Assembly: GCA_028554755.1 (NCBI GenBank)
Contig: JAPTOF010000009.1
Location: forward strand, 13,369,501 to 13,433,500
DNA: 64,000 bases
Direction: 5' to 3'
Source of the DNA: Cordia subcordata
Taxonomy: Eukaryota; Streptophyta; Magnoliopsida; Boraginales; Cordiaceae
Shown here: positions 10,759 through 24,411 of the stretch, piece after piece
Layout of the letters: every line of letters begins with the position of its first letter
Position numbering within the stretch: position 1 is the first letter of the stretch
Program-made: the position numbers and the translations under genes
The notes under the pieces: generated by a model
The model's input: the letters and a program-made list of their open reading frames with translations, nothing else
Databases searched by the model: none
What the model was told of the DNA's origin: nothing

Positions 10759-12795
10759 ATCTTATACATATATGTATATCTTCTTCTTTGGCTCTCAATT
10801 TTATGTAAAAAAATTGTGTATATATAGGCTGAGAAAGAGCTTCAAAGCAAGAAGTCTCAAGAGTTGGCTGCGAAGCTCTCGATCATCTCAGCCATAGAAC
10901 ATCGCTGCCTCGAACTCGACCGCACCATCGCTTCCCAGTACTTGATCATCTCGACTCTCAACTCCCGTATTCAACGCCTAGAGTCCGATTACAACGCTGC
11001 TCTTCAGCAGATTAGGTACATTTCGATTTACTCAATTAGTTTATATGTTGTTGTTATTAATATTGTTATCATTCCTCTTCTGTTAGTTCATGATGCGATA
11101 GAATAGAATTAAAAATAGAAGAAATTGGCACGCGAATTTGAATTTGATGTTTATCTTCTCACCAAAAAAAATTAATTAATTTAGAGAACTTATATATATG
11201 TATGTATATACATAAAGCTACCTGGATTATTTTTAGAAATAGGTTGAAATAGTCGCTGAATAATTTTTTCGAATACATGAGGCCTTTACTCTAATTTATC
11301 AATATTTATTAGATTCTTGTAAGAAATAATAAAAGGAAAAAAAATCTGTCACATATTAAGAATGTGCAACTACAAAGCTCTGAGGTTATGATTTTTCTGC
11401 ACCGATTTGGTCTACTAGTAAAACTGTGAGATGCGATATTGATCTATTCACTTAATTGTAAATATAAAAGGAAGGAATTATGTCTAACTTATTTAGAATA
11501 TGCCTTTAACAAACTCTGCGGTTGTGATTTTCCTGCATTGGTGTATTATCATGCAATGATCAATAGCTAAATATTTTTATAAACAAAAAAAAACCAAGAT
11601 GTATAGCCATGAATTCCAATAGCTAAACATATTTCTAAGCAGAAAAGTTAAGAGTAAGCAACATTATTTTTTTTTCCCTTTTTTTTTTTTGCACTGGTGT
11701 AGTTTATTTGTTAGTTCATTTATATCTTTACATGATTTGTATCTGTTGGGGACCTATGCTGTGCTTGCCTCTATGAGAGGTTCTATGTGTTCTGAGTATG
11801 GTGTTTACTATTTTGTAGTTTTCTTTCAAGTGGTGATGTTTTCTCGTGGCAGAATGAAGTACACTAAAGGAGTAGCAGTTTTATGTGTCAATTGATATAT
11901 AGGGTATTGAAGAATGAGTTAGAGGAGCTAACAGAGCTGGAGAAGGAGAAGGGTAGATATTACAGTTCGGAATGTCGAGAAATGGATGAATTTACAGCAC
12001 AGAAGGAGAATTTCTTCCTTGAATGCCGAGTACAAATAGAGGAGTTGAAGATTCACCTTAATGAGGTAAAGTAATATTCTCCTCTTGCTTCGATATCAAA
12101 TTGTATTTTATTTTTTTTCAATGATATTTTACTTGTGAAATATACTTGAGGAATTGTTCTTTTTTCCTAATGTCCATCCATGTTGAATATGTTCATGTCT
12201 TGTATGTTATATTCAGCAATGGCAATATACATGAGGACTAATTGGATGATGCTAAATATGGTCCCATCGGTTGAAATGAGATGTTATGGATAGATATAGC
12301 TTTCTGTGATGATTTTTTTTTTTTTTTAGTTGTTACTATCATCGGCTAACATAGTTTCCTTTCAATCTTTTTGGCCCTTTGCCAATCATAGGCCATTATG
12401 GAAACTTAGGTGGTCCCAAAAATTATTCAAGCCAAAGTTATTATCTGGATAGCATTTGCTATCTTGGTCTTGGTAATTGGAAAGTGGTTCTCAGTAGGCT
12501 GATTGGCTTCTCTAACTTGCCCCTGTTTCTTTAATCCTTCTGGCAGCTCAAGTCAAGATTCTCAGAACTTGAACGCAATGTTAACTGTTCAGATAATCCT
12601 GAGATAGCTGCAGCTGAGATGGAAAAGTCTGAGCTTCTGGCTGCGAAAGAGGAGTTGGATAGAAACTTGGCTTCAAATTACCAACTAAGAGAACAGTTGC
12701 TAAAGCAGCTTCAGAATATATTGGCAGGCCAAGGTCAAGAGAGAAAGAGATTATGTCTGCCTGCCCATAAAACCTTTGAAGAACCTCAAACTTAG
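10631..12795 (+). CDS. Coiled-coil protein of unknown function (225 aa, 4 exons)
   Basis: Exons are 10631-10708, 10828-11015, 11903-12065 and 12547-12795. Joined, they give 678 bases, 225 residues plus TAG. The protein starts MALPSSFRERLEQME and is almost wholly charged and helical, rich in Glu, Lys, Leu and Gln, with heptad-like runs such as LKNELEELTELEKEK; the tail (LCLPAHKTFEEPQT) is not coiled. There is no signal peptide or membrane segment. Three introns have GT-AG or near-consensus borders and correct phases, which strongly supports a real gene. Intron 1 would use a GC donor (CTCCAG|GCATATG). A GT donor 6 bases downstream, adding Ala-Tyr, is the alternative. Similar uncharacterised coiled-coil proteins are widespread in plants. 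I cannot assign a role, though structural or scaffolding function is typical for such proteins. Confidence 0.75.
10719..10763. repeat. (GT)n(GTAT)n microsatellite in intron 1
   Basis: A GT run followed by GTAT units starts about 10 bases after the proposed GC donor of intron 1 of the coiled-coil gene. Confidence 0.9.
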
Positions 12796-14773
12796 AATTG
12801 CAAGAGTACCACATCTGTCGTAAAACATTACGAGTAGTAACTAGTTACTACACTGCTAGTATAAATATCATATATCTCAGTTAGACTTGTACATTTGCAG
12901 AAAATCATGAATTGAATCTGACACTCCATAGTGTTAAGATACTTGTTACAAATTTGATCATATCACTGAAGGTGTTTTGTTGTTGTATTGTATTAATCAC
13001 AAAAGGAAAATGTACTATCGAAAGAGAACGGGGCCGAACCTATACAAGAATATTTTCAACGCCCCAAAGTGTACAAAGCTTTTTGCATAAACTAGTTGAA
13101 GGAGATTTACAATTCAAAGAACATCTAACTCGCACATCATTGTAGAAACTGATCAATTACTTTGTATTCAGCCATATGTTGGTCACACTATTGCAGAACC
13201 TCTTGACTCCGGAGCTTTCGATGTGAAAGAACAAAATTTTGACTTAATATTAGTAGTCATTTGGTTGTTTAGGAATGAATATTGGTATAATTGAAGGCAC
13301 AGAACAACTAAATGAGGTTGCTTGCTAATAGCTTGAACTTGTAGATAAATAACTCGAGTCTACACCCACTTTTTTAAAGAACGCTTTAATTGCTTGTTAG
13401 GCTTAATCAAAAAGAAATCTTGCTTGCATATAAGGAGGCTTGTCATTAAATAAGAAAACGAGCCTCCTTTCTACCAATTTTGGCTTTTAGGAAGGTGATG
13501 AAAGTGATAGCTTAGATGCCTAAGTTACTGAAGCTCATGTTTGAGGTATTTAACAAACTTGCAATTGATTATGAAGTTTGTGAGGTGCTGCTCTTGGTGC
13601 TCTCATTTCATGATTAGAGACCAAAACTAGTGGAGATTTGGAATTAAGACTATGTTTGGCCCATTTTTTACACTTCAAATTGCATTTTTTTTTCTTTTGA
13701 GTTTAAAAATTGAAGTTAGCTTGTCTCATTCATTTTTAAAAGAAACTTTAGGCAATAGCCAAAGTTTTTTTTTTCTTTTTTCCCTTTCTTTTTTTTTTTT
13801 ATAAAAAATCTCCAAATTAGAGCTTTTTAGAAAAAATTATACAACTAGACATTAACATCGCAGGGCACGACTAATCTATTGGATAGAATGATTTCGTATT
13901 CTGTAACATAGAAAAGGGAGATGGCTTATTTTCCCTCAAATTTTAGTAATTGATGTACCCTGATGGGAATACTTATAAAAGCACTCGTAGAATTAGTGAG
14001 CTATATAATAGGTGACCATTTTGCGTGGTTCGGGGGCACTTCTGTCGGCGCCTAGCGCCCAACAGCATCTTGACCCATTTGGGCCATTTCCCTCTTTGTA
14101 CCACCAAAAAATGAGATTTACAATTTAACAGCCTGAATTGTGTCACAAATTCTCCAATTTTTTGGGTAAGCTACATAGATTCATTATATAAGGACAAGCA
14201 AGATAGGTTTAACTTATCTCGAGACATATATGTGATTTTCTTAGGAAAGACAAAAACCATTACTACCAAATAGCCTATAAGCAGGGAATTTCTTATTCCC
14301 ATGAGGTAATATAAGTTTACTTTAGCCACTTCATATTTCAGACACATACATGTACTAGGAGACACAATATTTTATGGGCGTTCCCCATTTTGAGACTCTT
14401 TACTGTCGCTTCGATGAAATACTTTGTAAGTCATTTGCACCACTTACAAATACTAACCTGAGTGTTAAAATCTTCTTGTGAGAAGGGTTGCAGCGGTCTT
14501 ACCTCTCTGAATTGTAGATAATTTCCTTCATACAGTACCAAATTGAGGACAACGAAATTTGACATGATTACTATCCTTTTCGATGAGTCTATTTAAGTAT
14601 AAAAAACTACAAGTTCCAAAGCATGAATCACATATTTAATTTTGTGATCCATTGAAATTTTTTATCATTCTTAACATGGCATGGAGATATTGCGTGATGC
14701 ATCGACAAGCGAAGAGAAATATTATATTGGTTTATTCAACCATTAGAAAGGAAGAAGGCTTGCCAGAAAATGC
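12796..14773. other. Intergenic DNA between convergent genes
   Basis: Contains the 3' region of the coiled-coil gene and, at its right end, the 3' region of the oxidosqualene cyclase. No further gene is recognised. A short GGCGCCTAGCGCC palindrome lies near 14049-14061. Confidence 0.45.
14731..14736 (-). terminator. Probable poly(A) signal of the oxidosqualene cyclase
   Basis: AATAAA on the minus strand, about 40 bases beyond the TAA stop at 14774-14776. Confidence 0.5.
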
Positions 14774-17700
14774 TTATATTATAGTTGACAATTGAGATGG
14801 CCAGAGACGTTTTCGATACTCTGAGAGTGCCCACAACGGGAATACGCTCCTGTACAGCGCGTAGTGCAACATACAGTTCTTCATGTAGACACCAGTAATT
14901 TCCTGTGACGTTAAGTTTATTGTCAGCTAAAGATACTTTGCTGCTACTTCTATGAAATAATAATTCAGTGAGAGAGTGTTGCAAAGCAGTCCCGGTTTGA
15001 GCTTACCTGTTGAGGAAAATCACCATCATCCGTTTGCGCATTAATCAATAACTTTGCTGCTTTGTGCAAAGGAGTTGGATCCCTCTCAGCCTAGACAATG
15101 AGGGGAAACAAAGTAAGCACTCGCCTGATTGGAGCATGTAAAAGACTTGTGGTATGATGAGTAATGACATAGAAACATATAATCTGATTAGATCTGCAAA
15201 GAGAAATTCAACATTAAAATCAAACTAACCTGTCCACCGTACATCAGACCTAGCATTGCCCATGATGTCTGCACTAGGTTTGTTCGGTTACCTTCCAGCG
15301 GTGTGTATTTCTGGTTTCAGATGCGTAAAGTTAAGAGCATAAGAAAAGGATAAACAGGCAGATTTTTCTCTTAAAAACTGCATATTGTGCTCATGTTGAT
15401 GAACTTCTTTGTTTTTGGGGGCTCGGTAACACATTTATGAACTTAGATTTGAATGATCTCCTTAACTCCTTCAAATGCTCAGTAAATGCAATTACCTTAT
15501 TCCTTTGGATGGTTTAATAGGTTCAAAATTTGAAACTTTTTGCCAACTTTTTTATTAGTTGATGGTGGAAATAGGTGTTCTGCTTACCATCCTTGGGCAT
15601 GACTCGAGGCTTTCTCCCCAACCACCCTCTTCATTTTGTGTTGACAAGTAGAAGTTAATGGCTTTACGAACAGCTTTACTGTTTCCATAAGTCCTCCCAG
15701 CTACAGACAACCCTCTTAGGACAAACATTGTGCCATAGGTGAAGCAGATTCCCCAATAACCGTACCTATGGCATTGTACATTGATGAATCTAGATAAAAA
15801 GTTCCAAGTAATTTGACTTCTATGACTAGATGGCTATACCAACCAAGAACCATCAGGCTGTTGTCTTCCTTCTAGAAACTGTATTGCTTTTGTTATGGAA
15901 ACTTCTAATTCTTTCTCTCGATGGCCTGGATGTAGACGCTTGAACAATATGAGAGCTTCGATGATAGATGCTGTGCTCTCGACATGCCTGAGGCATCAAA
16001 TGACTAATGTCAAACATCCTTTTTCTTCTTGTTAAGAAAGAAAGTCCAAAGGGATGAATTTTGTGTTATGATCTTACTCTATCTCAATGACAATGTCAGC
16101 GAAAACTTCAGAAGGATTCAACACCTGAGAGAAAAGCTGAACAGTTTGCTCTGTTAGTACAAGTCCTCTAGTGGAGAAGCATATGTTTAAGACACAGGTA
16201 CTGAGTAACCCTTTTGGATGCTGATCGTATTGCAAAATGAAGTCTTCTAGTGAGAGACTACCTGCAAATATTTCTTTGAACTGGGAGGTTCCCAAACACC
16301 AAAACCACCACTTTCAGGACTCTGCACAGATGAAAAGAAGGATGATAAAGTAACAGCTTCTGCACTAGTTATGTATTAATCTTGAAGGATAGTTAGTTAC
16401 TTCCTTTGATCTTTTCTTGCATACTGATGGGGTGTTGATTCAAAGCCAAAAATTATAATAATTAGTACGCATATTTACTTGTAAATAGAGGAGAACATTG
16501 ATAGCCTCGTATAAGCGTTCCACAGGAGCTTTTTCTCCCGCAATTTCAGGTGGCATTTGTGAAAGAAAAAGAAGGCACTGCAGAGAAGAAATAGGTGTTT
16601 GTTGAAGCAACTCACTGCCATGTTGGTATATAAATTCTCAGTGAATGCTAAAACAATGACAATGAAAGTCAGCAAGTAACCTTTAACGCCTCAGCGGTGC
16701 AGTCAGAGACGGTCCATCCATGATCTTGATCGGAGAAAGTCCATGCTCCTTTGGTAAAATGGCGAAACATTTTTCTGTAGTCTCCTCTTGGATTTTCTTT
16801 TATTTGTGATTCTTTTATGTAGAAATGCGCCTTTTTAAGACAATCTCCATATTCCTCAACCATGCCACTTGCCGTAACTGCTTGAACGGCAAGAGTACAG
16901 TCCCATAGCTGACTGCCAAAAGTCTGTGGAAGAAAAATTTATCGAATTAGTCTTCTTGTAAATAAGATTTTTTGAGCATGTAATCAGGAGAGGCGTGGTA
17001 ACGCGATATGCCCTCTATCTTAGTTGCAAGAAAGGAGAATAATGGTCATAGATAGTTCTGATCTGAAATTAAACCTGCACTTTCATTCCATCTTCAGCAA
17101 GCCACAAGAAGTCAGGAATCCTGGCGAGGTGATACTTGAATTCATCGCAATTCGGATCCTCTGCCCACCAGCACATCATTTGTAAAGTCTGAACCAGAGG
17201 TAACAGTTTAGATTCATTTGATTTGATAATCAGCATAGTGAACCAGTTTCTGCTATGTTTAGTTTAGTTTAGTGTATCTCATAAGATGAACCTTTTCAAT
17301 GCATCCACTTGTGATGTATCTGTTTTCTTCTGATTGATAGCGCATGCATTCGATTGTCTTGCGGATTGCTCTCTCTCTTATTTTGTTGAATGGCCAGCGT
17401 TGAAGAATTGGTTCACTGAAATAGTGAAGAGTGTCCCAGAGGAGGTCTTGTAAGAAGGTATGTGGGTAGTACAAGTCTTCCTGCATTGAGGGGTTTAGAA
17501 AGAGTTCATACACCTCAGTCGTTTGAAGAATTCCAAACCAGGAAAGGAAAACTAAAAACAGGCGGCAACAATTGGGGTGAGCATGCTTTTTAGTTTTGAA
17601 AAACTATAAGTGCTTATTAGCTACTTCACAAAATACAAAGAGCTTCATGTAGTTACGACAAAGCATAGAGGGGTTGGGTACTATTTACTGTAACCAGAAT

Positions 17701-20700
17701 TATACTCGTCATCATGTTGGTTTTTCCTTGGTCTTTTTCGTTTTTGGTTTCTTGATTAGCTCATATGTATATTTCAACTACTCCACAACCAGTAACAGCC
17801 TGTTTGGCTAAGCTTGTTTGGGGCTTGTAAGCTGTAAATAGTAAAAAATCATGTGAGGAGGTACTTTTTTCTAAGTGCTTATAAGTAGCAAAATAAGTAG
17901 AGCCAAATAGGCTCTAAATAAATTGAGTGGTACATGATCAAATTTTATGCCCAAGAATTAGATAGGCAGAAAATGGAAAAGTTAGAGAAAAAAGACTAAC
18001 CTGACAACATTCATGACGCATTTTATTCCAGTTTATCTCATTGTATGGCTTCAAATGAATTTCTTCTCTCAAGGATTGAACAAGATCGGTGATTGGGCCG
18101 TGATATTTTCTCCCGTACAAGTAAGACATAGGCAAGTAAGTTGTGCGGCAGTAGTTCAACATTTTTCCTGCGATGAACACACTAAGCTTGGATGAGACGG
18201 AGACACAATGGTGTCGATCCACTCATAAAGTTATTACGTTGTTAAATTAAGAGTAACATTTGAAGTTTTAAATTAATTAGTGAAATTTGAGAAAATGATT
18301 TTCACAGTTTATAAGCGTTGGGTCATAAATTGAGACTAAGCTTGCCTCACAATGTAATCACGTGATTTAGCATGTTACGACCGGATGCTTAGCCATGACA
18401 CAAAAGGTTCTAGTCGTTCTCACAGGTAAATACGAACCAAGTACAAGTTGCTGATTTTTGTTTTCCGGAGAAGAACAAATGGAAGCAAACGACTTGGTTT
18501 CTAAATTTTTTGATTCTTGTTTCCAGAGAACAACAAATGGAAGCAAACGATTTGGTTTCTAAATTTTGTTAACAAATATAGAAACATGCAACAATGATGG
18601 TACCAAACGAGCCTAGAGAGTCCGATCTTTATTACCTGGATGATAAGGAAAAAAGAATGGAAAAAACCAGAATTCTGCAGGCAATGGATTACAGCCTTCC
18701 CATTCGTACACTCCAAGCACCTATGTAAGTAACAGATATTATGAGTGAACTTAAAACAAAATGAAAAATGCACTATATAGGACTCTTCTGGAAGCATAAG
18801 TTCAAAAGATTTCTCCACGAACGAATTATTTTATTTTATCAAACCAAATTAGCATGTTACGTACTAGGCGGAAGTGATGTTTAATTCAATGATCATCAGA
18901 CTATTCTGTCTATCCTATTTTGACTATCATACTATATTTAACTCCAAAAGAATTATTAGCTTTTTCAAACGGCCTCATTCAAGTCAATTTAACTTAAACC
19001 TTTTAAAAGAATTAATGGAGATCAATGAAAACATGAATTATCGAAACTAAAGAATTCAAATGAAAACATTACTTTTTTTTTCTATTTTCCTCATCTATTG
19101 TTTTTCTTTTTTAATTGAAATGTTTTCAAATATATATATTCGAAACCAATGAACCTTTTCCAACAGAATAATTTGTGATCTTTAAATAATTGATCATTTA
19201 TATCTTACATAAAAGAGAATATATGCTTTTTGTTTTTGGTCAATATCACATATTATTATTCAATGATTTTTTTCCCCTTCAAAAAAATATTGAATCCATG
19301 CTTTATATTCATCTAAAATTATTTCCTAATCTAAATTAGATCTCTTTTTATTTTACCTTTCTAATTCAAATACTCTGTTCAAATTCTAGGTCTCTCATAA
19401 AAATAATTATTATTGAAAATTTTCCAAATAAAATTTTATTATCTATATCTTATCATGTCATAAACTATAAAAATCTACACAAAGAGTATAATTATTTTCC
19501 TTGTGTATCATACGAGTTCTAATCTATTTTAAAGTAACACATAACAACATTTTGAATAAAATATGTTTAGACTTTCTTGTACAAATACATTACTATTTGT
19601 CCCTAAAAGATATTGAGTTTCAACTTTTTGTAAAGAATTTAGAGGGTATTTGGCAGTGCTTAGTTGGGTGCCCAAGCACTACCAAATACCGTCTTAGAAA
19701 AGGAATTGGATACCGAAAGATAGGTTTTTCCCCATGATGGAATTCCTGTTGCACCACCATGATCAAGGATCCACTTGCGAGTGCTCGCGACTGCCCCATT
19801 ACCTGTTGAAAGATTCTGAGTTGAATGGGAAATTATCATTGGAGAACTTATTTTTAGTTTTACCAACATTACCACCACTTGGTCCTTCACCCAGCAAACG
19901 CAACGCAATATAGTTCAATGCAGACCCCATCATGGTGCTATGCCCTCCAATGTAGAATCCCCAACCACCATCATCATTCTACAATATTATGAAACCACAC
20001 ATTTAATTACTCTTTTTTATAAATATAGAAGATGCAATGATAATTAATTATTATTTCGAAAAACACATCCTTCAAACTGATCAAATTCGTACTTGCTGAT
20101 TATACATGAAGCGAATCAGCTCCTTTTTGTGTTCAGGTGTTAGAACTGTGTCGATAGTTCCACTGATGTACAACACAATGATCTGTACACGGGATGTGTA
20201 AACTAATTATACAAATTAAAAATAATTAACATATATGAGAGAAATACATTCAAATTTCTTTCGAAATTTGGGAAGTAGTTCAAATGGTTGGAATTATTTT
20301 TCTAGGGCGATAACCTAGGTTTGAATTTTATATATAAGGGTGGAGGCACTCCAAGATTTATGCCCGTGGTGACATATCTTTTTTGTTATGCTAAGTGTAA
20401 CACACTAAAATGATAACTTTTATTTTAGGTACTGTTTTAAGTGTCACAAGATATTCGTAACATTTCCAACCTTAACAATGATATTTGAACTTTTATGTTT
20501 AATTTTTTTAAGATAGCAAAAAATTTGTTATGCTTGAAATTATAATTACTAATATAAATTTAAAAAATAAATTTCAAATTATAGCAAAATTTGAATTTTG
20601 TTTAGTGTACGCATACATTAGTGACATCTCCAAGCATACCACATAATAGTTATACCTACAAATGTAACAAAAATTAGCTATGTTTTCAAGTGTAATATCA

Positions 20701-20784
20701 AGTTTTAGTTAAATAAAAAACCCTTACATTCGGGACAAGTGTAACTAACTAATTTTGTTACACTTCTAAATGTAACTAGGACCT

Positions 20785-20820
<36 letters not shown>

Positions 20821-23490
20821 GACTAACTTGATTTCTTATAGTAGGTTAAAAAAAGACTTTTAGGTCTCTCTCTTCCTATGCAATTTATACCATGCTTCTT
20901 CATAGTCATGTTTTCTCGTGCTCCTTCACTTTTATTCACAATATTAATATTGTTTGTTCAAAATATTTATACTATTTTTTCACAATATTAATACCGTGTG
21001 CGTCTGTGTGCGTGAATGTGTTTTTTTGTGTATATGTTTGTGCAAGAGTAGTGAACAAATATATGTTAACTGGTGAACTAATAAATTATGAATAAATAGT
21101 AAAAAAGTTATGAACAATTTAATTGACATGTTTATTCATAATTTTTATACTATTTATTTATAAATTTTATACTTTTTGTTCACTGAAAGTGCACACTCGT
21201 TCAAGAGTGCACAATTTTTAAACTGCATAGTATAACTTCTCCTCTTCCTAGGTCCCTCTATTACATTGTTGTTGTTAGTTAAAGTTAAGGAAAATATCAT
21301 TTTTACCCTTAATAAGACAACAATAATGGTATAGATTTAATATTAATTTAATTTTTTTGAATGATTTGTCTAACATTTTGGTGGATGAAAGAAGTAGAAA
21401 GTTAGAGACTTTTTCAAAAGAAAAATCATGTGTTGTGACCATTTGAAAGTTTTATAGGATTCTTTTTCCAAAAAGGGAAGAAGAAAAAAAAATACTTTGG
21501 ATATTTATAAAAGCTTTAATACTTTTATTTGCTTTAGCTATGAGATGAAATTAGTAGTCTGCGTTTAATATTATACACTTCATGTTTATCAATGTTAGTT
21601 TCATTATGATTAGGATAAACGAAAACATTTTCAAAGCAGCTACAAATATCCAATAAATTTATTCTTGCTTCAAAAACAGTTGAAATTTATCAAATGGTCA
21701 CTATGACCATTTCGTAGTTTCTACCATATATAGTAAATATACAATTATACGAACATATATTAATAATTAAAATAGTTCCTTTGATCTAGTTTAGTTCAGT
21801 ATAGTTCTCGAGTTCAATATCATTCTCGAATAGAACGTTCATTTTCACTAAAATCCTATTCGGTTTTCTAATCGGTTTCGGGAAATTCAAGATCCATACG
21901 ATCCCACCATGGTTTTTGTAGGTGGGTTGTTAGTTTTTCATTTCCAAACAAACAAGGGAGTGCTAGAAAACATACAAGGGGAGGAGTGAAAAACATTGGG
22001 CCTGCATTTTCAGCAGGCCAGTGGCCATCACTCGCTTGGATGGCTCGGTTCAGCCGGACAGCTTTCTTTACTGCAGTCGTAACTGCTTCATATGTCACTT
22101 CTTCTTCTTCTTCTTCTCCAAGTCTTACTGGTGGTGTGCTTCGCAGATCCAACCCACTTTCTTTAATAAGCTGCAAAGTGCACAACAACATATGAAATTA
22201 ATTATGATATATATATGTAGCTACCCAAAAAAAGAATAACTTTCTTATATAATTGAATGACTTACTACGCCAAAAAAAAAAAAGAAAAGTGAATGATTTA
22301 TTTGATCCTTTGTTTTTCTTTTTCTTTTGACAAATCGTCCTTTATCTTTAAAACGCGACAATTAATCATTTATTTTTGTAATTATAACATTGTTAGTCTG
22401 AACTCAAAAAAAGTCAAGAAACTTATGGTGTTAGGACTAATGGTGTTATAAATTATAAACGTAATAGACTAACAACGTCACAATTTATAAAGATAAGGGA
22501 TGAAGAGTGAGTTTGACGTTTAGTTGAGAAATAATTCAGTTTTGTAAAAAAGCCTTTTAAAACAAATTTTTAGTCAAATGGACTTTTGGTAGAAACAAAG
22601 ATGCGTTTGGTTATTTTTATGTGAAATGAACTTTTATCAAATGAGATGGTATTTGGTTTTATATTTGGAAATAACTGTTGGTTGCATAAATTACAAAAAT
22701 GGATATTTTGAGCTAATATTATTTGCTTTCTATAACATACTATTTTATTCATATTTTTATTTGTTCGAAAAAAACTCTTTAAAAAATTATAATTATAATT
22801 CAAAATATTAAAACAAAAATAAAATATGTTAACAAAAACAAAACCATAGATTGTTGTAATCCGATGAGAAGCAAAAAACGCCAAATTAAATAAAATAGGA
22901 TAGGAAAAAGTGGGGTCGGTATTGGCATAATAAAAAATTAAAGAGGATGTTTTTATCTAAAAAATATATTAAAACGCTTTTGGCAAAAAGGCAGATGGAG
23001 AAGCTAAAAATTTTAACTTTTCTGTTTATCTTAAAAACTCAGTTGATTTTTAATCAAAATTAACTTTTAGAATGTAAAATCAAACACTCTTGTTTTCTTC
23101 AAATAGACTTTTAAATTCTAAAAGTCAGTTTAATTTTTCTTACTAAGATGAACTATTAAACAATAACAATTGTTGTTTTACATCGTACACTACAAAAAGT
23201 TGTAAGAAAAGACAAAAATGAAACTTTAGCTTAAAGGAAAAAAAGATATAAACGATCATATACACTTTGCTAAAATAGGGTTTTACCTGCATCCTCATGA
23301 ACAAGTCAGCACAAGGGTGTATTCCCTTGTTTCTATTGATGCGATATTCTTCACGAGCTTCCTCAAAAGCTTGACGCTCTTCAGGGGTTCCAGCATCAGG
23401 GTCATGCTCCCATGTTTGTCTACCTACAAAGTTGTTGGTGCTGTACAAGTATGGCGTTCCATGCCCTTCTGCTATTTTCAGCTTCCACAT
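14774..23490 (-). CDS. Oxidosqualene cyclase (triterpene synthase), complete, 770 aa, 18 exons
   Basis: It cyclises 2,3-oxidosqualene to a pentacyclic-type triterpene, normally at the ER membrane. Exons in order: 23287-23490, 21976-22170, 20093-20182, 19864-19978, 19714-19802, 18636-18720, 18001-18167, 17292-17480, 17075-17188, 16681-16923, 16479-16577, 16262-16321, 16078-16124, 15844-15987, 15588-15765, 15230-15310, 15007-15090, 14774-14902. All borders are GT-AG and all phases fit: 2,313 bases, no stop, the usual family length. Start MWKLKIAEG is the family N terminus; an in-frame ATG lies 60 bases upstream. Visible are SDCTAE with the catalytic Asp, QW motifs ([31 protein letters not shown]) and GKMLNYCR where beta-amyrin synthases have MWCYCR and lupeol synthases [19 protein letters not shown] also looks lupeol-synthase-like. 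The product is unknown. Intron 4 is only 61 bases. A degraded paralogue lies at 52.4-55.6 kb on the same strand. Confidence 0.95.
17793..17917. mobile_element. Short Harbinger-type MITE in OSC intron 7
   Basis: The 119-bp element (17796-17914) has inverted ends with GCCTGTTTGGCT and AGCCAAATAGGC. TAA lies on both sides (17793-17795 and 17915-17917). It belongs to the window's GTTTGG MITE family. Confidence 0.6.
18453..18568. repeat. 58-bp tandem duplication in OSC intron 6
   Basis: GGAAGCAAACGA recurs at 18481 and 18539, with matching flanks over about 58 bases. Confidence 0.85.
20183..21975 (-). other. OSC intron 2, with repetitive content
   Basis: This 1.8-kb intron holds a (TA)n run at 20787-20818. 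At about 20380-20830 there are recurrent AGTGTAAC/GTTACA words, possibly the remnant of a CACTA-like subterminal region. At about 20890-21230 is a segment with TTGTTCA/TTATTCA words similar in style to the repeats near 27.2 and 62.6 kb. No ORF of interest. Confidence 0.45.
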
Positions 23491-24411
23491 TCTCTTCTTC
23501 AGCGACCAAGTTGTTGTGGTGATATGATCTTCTATATTTATGCAAACCAAAATTATACTTGCTCTTTTGCAGAAAAGAGAAACTGAAAAAGAAAAATATT
23601 ACGTGGTTATTTGGATATTTTGTGGTTGATCATGAAACTTGCATTTCTTGATAAGAGCGTGTAGTTCAGTTGCCATACCCCTAAAACTGAACGGAAACTA
23701 GCTTCTACCAAGCTTTAATTTCTGTAGGCTTTCTCTCGAATTATTATTAGGGATAAGCGGAAAACTATTATTGATTTGAAAAAAAAAAAAAAGAATAAAA
23801 CATGAGAGATAGATCAGATTGATATTGTACAACGCTACGCGAATTTCTTTTTGGTTTAAAATTATCATATTCAATTCAGATTACGACCTTGGACTGGCTG
23901 CAATAATCGTTGGCTTGCTAGACTGCTATAAATTCAAAGGTAGTACAATTTTCAGGTTGTATTTATAGTATGGTAGGTGCAACCACTGCAAGATTGATTC
24001 CTTGAATCTCAACTACTAGAAAAAGCTTCAGGAAATGCCCAGGAAGTTGCAAAGAAAGTGTTCCCAAAATTTGTAAAATGTAGTTCACATTGCTACTATA
24101 AACACTAAAAGAGAAAGCTGAAAAAAAAAAAGAAGAATTTTCGAAATCTTTGATCACAGTAGCGATGATACTATTGGAATTAACATTAACATTTTGGTAG
24201 CTTTAGGCTTGTGGTTAGAAAACAAAGCACCGCAAAGAGATCCGGAATGAAGAGCCAACGTTAAACGCCATGCATATATATACACAGAGCAATATAAAGA
24301 GAGACATGATGGGACCAAATATTGTTAAGGAAATAAATTAACTTCTAATAGTAATGTTAAGTCTAAGTCAAACTATTGTGTAAACATTTGACAAGGTTGT
24401 CTAAGGGCCCG
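23491..24411 (-). promoter_or_regulatory. Presumed OSC 5' leader and promoter; TATA box at 23959-23968
   Basis: On the minus strand CTATAAATAC (23959-23968) is a good TATA box about 470 bases before the ATG at 23490, implying a leader of roughly 440 bases that may contain an intron. A second TA-rich stretch (TATATATATG, about 24273-24284) is farther upstream. No specific operator is claimed. Confidence 0.4.

Noticed and set aside
23491..23550. Upstream in-frame ATG (MVCINIEDH...) as the OSC start
   Set aside because: The OSC family begins MW(K/R)LK; the extra residues look like translated 5' leader. Kept only as an alternative.
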